From positions 1 to 8,411 of the forward strand of contig JAEZZN010000113.1 in the NCBI GenBank assembly GCA_023418535.1: 8,411 bases of DNA, read 5' to 3'. A program made the position numbers and the translations under genes. Origin of the DNA: Bacillota bacterium (lineage in GTDB: Bacteria; Bacillota_A; Clostridia; Tissierellales; Peptoniphilaceae). Of this stretch, positions 6,101 through 8,411 are shown in pieces (position 1 is the stretch's first letter; every line of letters begins with the position of its first letter). Under the pieces are notes generated by a model. It had not been told where the DNA came from. It did not search any database and worked only from the letters and a program-made list of their open reading frames with translations.

Positions 6101-8411
6101 CAAACACTAGCGGTAATATAAGCGTAGATAATCTCTTAGAAGGTAAATACTTATTGACAGAAATTGTTGAGGAAGGAGAGTCTGGTTATAAGGCCGTAGA
6201 ACCTATCGAATTTACTATAGATGCAAACAACCGAAATATTGATTTTACTGGTGATAAAGCTATCGTAAATAAGGGACTACAAATTGTAATCAACAAGTTA
6301 AAAGTATCAAATAAATTTGATATTGACTCCATAGATAGATTAACAGACTATGGTAAGGTAAAACTTGAAGGTTTTGAATTTGAAATCAGAGAAGTAGAAA
6401 ATCCAGAAAATATAATAAAAACTAATCCAACTGGTAAAGATGGATATACTATTGCATCTGGCTTGAAAGTTAATACACTTTATCAAATTACAGAAGTTAA
6501 GAAAGACAACAGTTTATTCTTACACAACACAAATGCTTATAAATTCAAACTTAATGATAAGGGTGAATTAACAGATGAAAATGGTAATGCATTCTTACAA
6601 AATGCTCTAAACATACCAAATCCAGAAAAACCAATTCTAGGTAAGGTAGAAGTTGAAAAGCTAGATGATGAGAATAACCCGCTAGAAGGTGCAGTCTTTA
6701 ATCTTGAAAGATATGATAGGGAAAGTGGAGAATATAAACCATTCATAGCAGCTAAAACTAAATTAGTTGATGGCAAAGCTAAGGCAATATTCGATAATTT
6801 ACCGAGTGGATTATATAGATTGAAAGAAGATCAAGCTCCTAAGGGATATTTCAAATCAAATGCAGAGCATTACTTTGAAATCAAAGAAATACCAAATGAA
6901 AGTATGTTGACAAGTTCAGCATTTGATATTCAAACTGAAAAGATCATTCATAAGTATGCATTTAGCTACACCAACAATCCTTTTGAAATTGATGTAATTA
7001 AAGGGGATACTATTTTAGAAAATGTAGACCTACAAAAAGCTGAAGCCTATATCAAGGAAAATCCAGGATATAGATATAAAGAAGTAGGTAAAGATCTATA
7101 CACAGTTTATAAACCATTAGCAGGTGTAGAATTTATTCTATATACATTAGAAGATGGTCAAAGAGTAGAACAAGGCGTATTTACATCTAATGAAGAAGGT
7201 AAGGTAGATTTCAAAGACTTCAAGTTTGATGGAAACTATAATTATGAATTAGTAGAAACAAAGGCTATTGAAAATTATAGACTTGATCAAAAATCTATTA
7301 GAATTTATTTAAAAGATGAAGCTAAGAAGGAAGGATTTACAGGTATCATTTCTGCTTACAAGGAAAATGAACCTATAAAAGCTAGAATAATAGTTTCAAA
7401 ATACAGTGAAGACAAGAAAGAAATCTTAGCTGGTGCAGAATTTGCCTTGTATAAGGTTGATGCAGACGGAAATAAAGCTGATAAACCATTAAAAGTAGCT
7501 ACAACAGATGACAAAGGTTTCATTGAGTTTAGGGACCTTGAATTAGGTAAATATATACTTAAAGAAATTAAGGCTCCTGAAGGCTACTTACTAGTAAATA
7601 AAGAATATGAATTTGATTTAACTAGTGAAAATGCTTCACAAAGTATTGTTGTAAATAACCCGTTAAATAGTATTGATATACCAGTTAATAAAGTATGGCT
7701 TGATAATAATAATCAAGATGGTAAGAGAACTGACTCAGTAACAATAAAATTATTAGCTGATGGCAAAGAAACTGATCAAAAACTAGTTTTAGAACAATCA
7801 AATGACTGGTCGGGTAAATTTACTGGTCTAGCAAAAACTAAAGATGGTAAAGATATAGTTTATACTATAGTCGAAGAAAAAGTAGAAGGCTATACAAGTG
7901 AAATTATAGGAAACCAAGACCAAGGATTTACAGTAACTAACACTCATACACCAGAGCAAATAGAAATCAAGGGTCAAAAGACTTGGGATGACAATAACAA
8001 TCAAGATGGTAAGAGACCTGATCAAATAATAGTAAAACTATTTGCAAATGGAAAAGAAGTTGCTAGAAAAGAAGTAAAGGCTGATGAAAATGGTAATTGG
8101 TCATATAGCTTTGAAAATCTTGACAAATATGAAAATGGTGAAGAAATAATCTATACCGTATCAGAAGAAAAGGTTGAGGGCTATGTAAGTCAAGTAAATG
8201 GTTATGATATAACCAATACTTACAAACCAGGAAAAACAAGTATAAATGTTGTAAAACGCTGGAATGATAATAATAATCAAGATAATTTAAGACCAACAAG
8301 TATAAGCATAGTACTTCTAGCAGATGGCAAAGAAACTGATCAAAAATTAGTGTTGAATAAAGAAAATAATTGGTCAGGACAATTTACAGACCTTGATGAA
8401 TACAAGGATGG
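1..8411 (+). CDS. Giant modular LRR / SpaA / Cna_B surface adhesin, partial at both ends
   Basis: Frame 1 has no stop from base 1 to base 8411 (2803 codons), so this is an internal fragment of a larger gene. Domains in order: LRR tail (1-56), MucBP-like (57-128), Ig-like (134-211), two LRR_5/BspA-type blocks (212-541, 542-895), MucBP-like (897-955), a beta-rich segment (956-1128), four DUF11-like beta-sandwich units (1129-1860), six SpaA-like domains (1880-2557), and Cna_B repeats (2558 onward). Only one Cys (398) was found and there is no internal transmembrane stretch, as expected for a secreted Gram-positive wall protein. By family knowledge, LRR and MucBP modules bind host matrix or mucin, and SpaA/Cna_B domains form a stalk locked by Lys-Asn isopeptide bonds. 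The signal peptide and sortase motif must lie outside the window. Database names could include leucine-rich repeat protein, SpaA isopeptide-forming pilin-related protein or Cna B-type domain protein. The specific ligand is unknown. Confidence 0.95.
169..384 (+). other. MucBP-like domain A (residues 57-128)
   Basis: The segment starts with VLVTVHHVDKETKEKI, continues through GQENTYTPDKISGY (92-105) and ends with YEITVEYK (121-128). This is the MucBP layout: a V.Y.D..G/K first strand, a G..YT middle motif, then a closing strand ending in V.Y. MucBP modules occur in wall proteins of Firmicutes and are associated with mucin binding. It follows directly after the VNP of the LRR cap, as does the second MucBP-like module at 897. 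The assignment rests on pattern only; mucin binding is inferred and not assured for divergent members. Confidence 0.6.
400..633 (+). other. Bacterial Ig-like domain with Ca-loop motif (residues 134-211)
   Basis: The segment begins VPNIEVAKRPYIDKDGDG and ends with YKVVYSVKDDYGNVAQREITF (starts at 189). The closing pattern Y.V.Y.V.D..GN.A...I.F is typical of bacterial Ig-like domains of the DUF5011/HYR-like kind, where it forms the last two beta strands. Residues 145-151 read DKDGDGS, a DxDxDG loop like those that bind calcium in EF-hand or dockerin-type sites. The domain probably acts as a spacer between the MucBP-like module and the next LRR block. Confidence 0.6.
634..1623 (+). repeat. LRR block 1, BspA/LRR_5 type with N- and C-caps (residues 212-541)
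   Basis: The N-cap (about 221-256) contains DFTYDENKVIGFSKSGLEK and then ELVIP. About nine leucine-rich repeats of 20-24 residues follow, from 318 to 516, with the pattern I..L.LP.L..IG..AF..N.; examples are ITELKFEKLKYIGHHAFQGN (340-359) and ISDVNFPMLEKVGNGAFLSN (406-425). The spacing is near 63 nt per unit. The C-cap (517-541) contains VVVWADHSIKSGSTYIVNP. LRR_5 arrays of this kind form curved solenoids used for adhesion in BspA-type proteins. The only cysteine found in the translation (398) is in this block. Confidence 0.88.
1624..2685 (+). repeat. LRR block 2, duplicated capped LRR module (residues 542-895)
   Basis: The N-cap WSEDDFTWD with VTGLSNTGALR (549-574) and ELVLP mirrors the N-cap of block 1. 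About twelve LRR units follow to residue 858; examples are LTSVNLPNVKNIDEKAFEYN (667-686) and VSALKLPKVKKIGKEAFADN (688-707). The array is interrupted at about 727-751 by a polar, non-LRR stretch. The C-cap contains RIFIDDYKNPHNLKDG and ends QHIVNP at 895, matching the end of block 1. The two blocks probably arose by duplication of a whole capped solenoid rather than by addition of single repeats. Confidence 0.88.
2689..2865 (+). other. MucBP-like module B (residues 897-955)
   Basis: It opens KVTVDYIDNEGNKIGETINE, a clear V.V.Y.D.EGN.I first hairpin of MucBP-like beta-grasp domains, and closes with INHVQFTYTKL. It sits right after the VNP end of an LRR block, the same arrangement as module A. 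It is shorter than module A and lacks an obvious G..YT motif, so it may be a degenerate or half-size version. Confidence 0.55.
2866..3384 (+). other. Unclassified beta-rich segment (residues 956-1128)
   Basis: No family is recognised with confidence. Alternating hydrophobic strands are visible, such as TRAYLDLTGIDT (994-1005), GKLKVFFDPKF (1010-1020) and GVIEITLKEISGGDQLDIPI (1042-1061). The order of a conserved strand, a D.I.IP stretch and a final G....I.I strand resembles an Ig-like beta-sandwich, so this could be the first unit of the DUF11-like series that follows. Residues 1100-1128 (YYNKPSLVKRSPLNLPDYNY and onward) are a polar, Pro/Tyr-rich linker. It may form part of the ligand-binding head, but that is inference. 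Confidence 0.4.
3385..3768 (+). other. DUF11-like beta-sandwich unit 1 (residues 1129-1256)
   Basis: Three landmarks appear in order: VEYYFSISSIERYVESG (1155-1171), ITDTLPTYIAV (1173-1183) and YNVNNKAEVELVPYD (1241-1255). They match the DUF11-type layout Y.I.I.N....., V.D.LP..., then V.N.A.V.L. These domains are common in long surface adhesins and probably act as Ig-like building blocks. The motif NPAWSLDG (1201-1208) lies between the landmarks, and WSMDG returns in unit 4. Confidence 0.55.
3853..4380 (+). other. DUF11-like beta-sandwich unit 2, divergent (residues 1285-1460)
   Basis: The opening strand is IPYRIRISSGARTTDFKNL (1314-1332), followed by TATDYDLDERLYYY in place of the TD.LP motif, a long middle part with YIHIILPAEHNLFAALEVDI (1407-1426), and an ending IFENNAVMAGN (1448-1458) that matches the V.N.A.V closing strand. 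It is larger than the other units and lacks the LP after the Asp, so its assignment is weaker. It may be specialised for binding. Confidence 0.42.
4558..4950 (+). other. DUF11-like beta-sandwich unit 3 (residues 1520-1650)
   Basis: Landmarks are GEYNLRLHPG (1535-1544), MIDLLPKGLAI (1564-1574) and PEGYVTNEVYVTF (1632-1644). The order and spacing follow those of units 1 and 4. About 60 residues before it (1461-1519) are charged and Trp-containing (EEWDNIPGSFIWGD) and look like a linker or an extended loop. Confidence 0.5.
5038..5580 (+). other. DUF11-like beta-sandwich unit 4 (residues 1680-1860)
   Basis: It starts ELSARKYIKKEKDLAWSMDG and then carries LDYKLSLINNLDSERTNIDI (1709-1728) running into VDFLPYQNDLSI (1729-1740). 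This is the best match in the window to the Y.L.I.N.....V.V.D.LP core of DUF11-type domains. The closing strand is near DITNNYELTGKKAW (1839-1852). It is the last unit before the SpaA stalk; residues 1861-1880, ending TPPTG, form the hinge. Confidence 0.55.
5638..5988 (+). other. SpaA-like isopeptide domain 1 (residues 1880-1996)
   Basis: It begins GSISLTKLGQEG, continues with PLAGVKFQAKDSKGN (1903-1917) and has YTITEIEAPEGY (1940-1951). The first-strand Lys (1886), the Glu of TEIEAPEGY (1944) and a late Asn (1991 in KFINVKP) occupy the positions used for the intramolecular Lys-Asn isopeptide bond in SpaA/prealbumin-like pilin domains. About 30 extra residues lie before the last strand, including AVYNEVDNSFDVKI. 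The bond is predicted, not shown. Confidence 0.8.
5989..6276 (+). other. SpaA-like isopeptide domain 2 (residues 1997-2092)
   Basis: It starts GSLKINKINEDK with Lys 2003, has YLLTEIVEEGESGYKAVEP (2050-2068) with Glu 2054, and ends AIVNKG with Asn 2090. It is compact (about 96 residues), close to the minimum for the fold. The usual KAPxGY loop is replaced by VEEGESGY. The second strand reads YIRFNLKG rather than the common GAxFxL. Confidence 0.75.
6277..6630 (+). other. SpaA-like domain 3, divergent (residues 2093-2210)
   Basis: The first strand is LQIVINKLKV with Lys 2099. A longer insertion follows (2104-2122) before FEFEIREVENPE. The Glu motif is YQITEVKKDN (Glu 2165), and the end is LNIPNPEKP with Asn 2204 or 2207 as the possible bond partner. 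The APxGY motif is absent. The fold assignment relies on the order of these landmarks and on its place between clear SpaA domains. Confidence 0.65.
6634..6981 (+). other. SpaA-like isopeptide domain 4 (residues 2212-2327)
   Basis: GKVEVEKLDDENNPLEGAVF (2214-2233) is a textbook SpaA opening with Lys 2220 and the LEGAxF second strand. YRLKEDQAPKGY (2272-2283) supplies Glu 2276, and FSYTNNP (2321-2327) supplies the terminal Asn. All three isopeptide positions are present. Confidence 0.85.
6982..7380 (+). other. SpaA-like domain 5, with insertion (residues 2328-2460)
   Basis: It starts FEIDVIKGD with Lys 2334. About 35 residues (2338-2372) then separate this strand from PLAGVEFILYTLEDG; they include a probable short helix, LQKAEAYIKEN. 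The Glu motif is YELVETKAIENY (Glu 2419). The final strand reads IISAYKENEP, so the expected Asn would be 2456 in an unusual context. The domain is larger than its neighbours, and isopeptide formation is less certain. Confidence 0.7.
7381..7671 (+). other. SpaA-like isopeptide domain 6 (residues 2461-2557)
   Basis: This is the most canonical SpaA unit in the window. It has ARIIVSKYSEDKKEILAGAE (Lys 2467), FALYKVDADGNK, then YILKEIKAPEGYLL (2518-2531) with Glu 2522, and closes with IVVNNPL where Asn 2552 or 2553 is the bond partner. Its length (about 97 residues) is typical. Confidence 0.88.
7672..7956 (+). repeat. Cna B-type repeat 1 (residues 2558-2652)
   Basis: IDIPVNKVWLDNNNQDGKR is the standard Cna_B opening, with Lys 2564 before VW and the D.NNQDGKR loop. 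KLLADGKETDQKLVL and NDWSGKFTGL follow. YTIVEEKVEGY (Glu 2625) and FTVTNTHTP (Asn 2647) complete the isopeptide set. Cna_B domains form the stalks of MSCRAMM adhesins. Confidence 0.92.
7957..8232 (+). repeat. Cna B-type repeat 2 (residues 2653-2744)
   Basis: It opens IEIKGQKTWDDNNNQDGKRP with Lys 2660, continues with VKLFANGKEV and NGNWSYSFENLDKY, then YTVSEEKVEGY (Glu 2722) and YDITNTYKP (Asn 2739). It is about 92 residues long and follows repeat 1 without a linker. An 18-base stretch (7999-8016) is identical to 7711-7728 in repeat 1. Confidence 0.92.
8233..8411 (+). repeat. Cna B-type repeat 3, cut by window end (residues 2745-2803)
   Basis: It starts KTSINVVKRWNDNNNQD with Lys 2752 and contains VLLADGKETDQKLVL and NNWSGQFTDLDEYKD. 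The Glu and Asn segments lie beyond the window. It resembles repeat 1 more than repeat 2 in its central part. Since the frame is still open here, more Cna_B repeats and a wall anchor probably follow. Confidence 0.9.

Noticed and set aside
6168..6180. Purine-rich GAGGAAGGAG stretch resembling a ribosome binding site
   Set aside because: It encodes the acidic VEEGES loop of SpaA domain 2, no start codon follows at a proper distance, and the main frame runs through it.
7699..7728. DNNNQDGKR loops of the Cna_B repeats as novel calcium-binding sites
   Set aside because: This loop is the common family signature of Cna B-type repeats; its presence alone does not indicate a new metal site.
1..8411. 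Frameshift, pseudogene or gene-boundary signals within the window
   Set aside because: Frame 1 stays open throughout, the domain order is coherent, and no intergenic gap, terminator hairpin with T-run, tRNA or rRNA sequence was recognised on either strand.

Overview
The whole window is the interior of one very large gene on the + strand. Reading frame 1 is open from base 1 to base 8411 (2803 complete codons plus 2 bases) with no stop. Neither the start nor the end of the gene is present. The first in-frame ATG (1168) lies inside a leucine-rich repeat and is not a plausible start. The product is a modular extracellular adhesin of at least 2803 residues (roughly 300 kDa or more), probably anchored to a Gram-positive cell wall. 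It is AT-rich and Lys/Glu/Asp/Asn-rich, and only one cysteine (residue 398) was found in the translation. Arg is mostly AGA and Ile is often ATA. This fits a low-GC Firmicute; the domain mix suggests an anaerobic coccus of the Tissierellia (Anaerococcus, Peptoniphilus or Finegoldia type). The genus is inference only.

Layout, in residues of the window translation. 1-56: tail of a BspA-type LRR block with a C-cap ending VVNP. 57-128: MucBP-like domain. 134-211: bacterial Ig-like domain with a DxDxDG loop. 212-541: second LRR block. 542-895: third LRR block. 897-955: second MucBP-like module. 956-1128: unclassified beta-rich segment. 1129-1860: four divergent beta-sandwich units resembling DUF11-type domains. 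1880-2557: six SpaA/prealbumin-like domains. 2558-2803: two complete Cna B-type repeats and a third cut by the window end.

The likely design is a ligand-binding head (LRR, MucBP-like and beta-sandwich domains) carried on a stiff stalk of SpaA and Cna_B domains. Most of the stalk domains show the Lys/Glu/Asn positions used for intramolecular isopeptide bonds. A sortase signal (LPxTG-like) and membrane anchor are expected downstream, and a signal peptide plus more LRRs upstream; neither is visible. No intergenic region, RNA gene, promoter, terminator, mobile element or CRISPR array was found. Short open frames on the minus strand are shadows of this gene.
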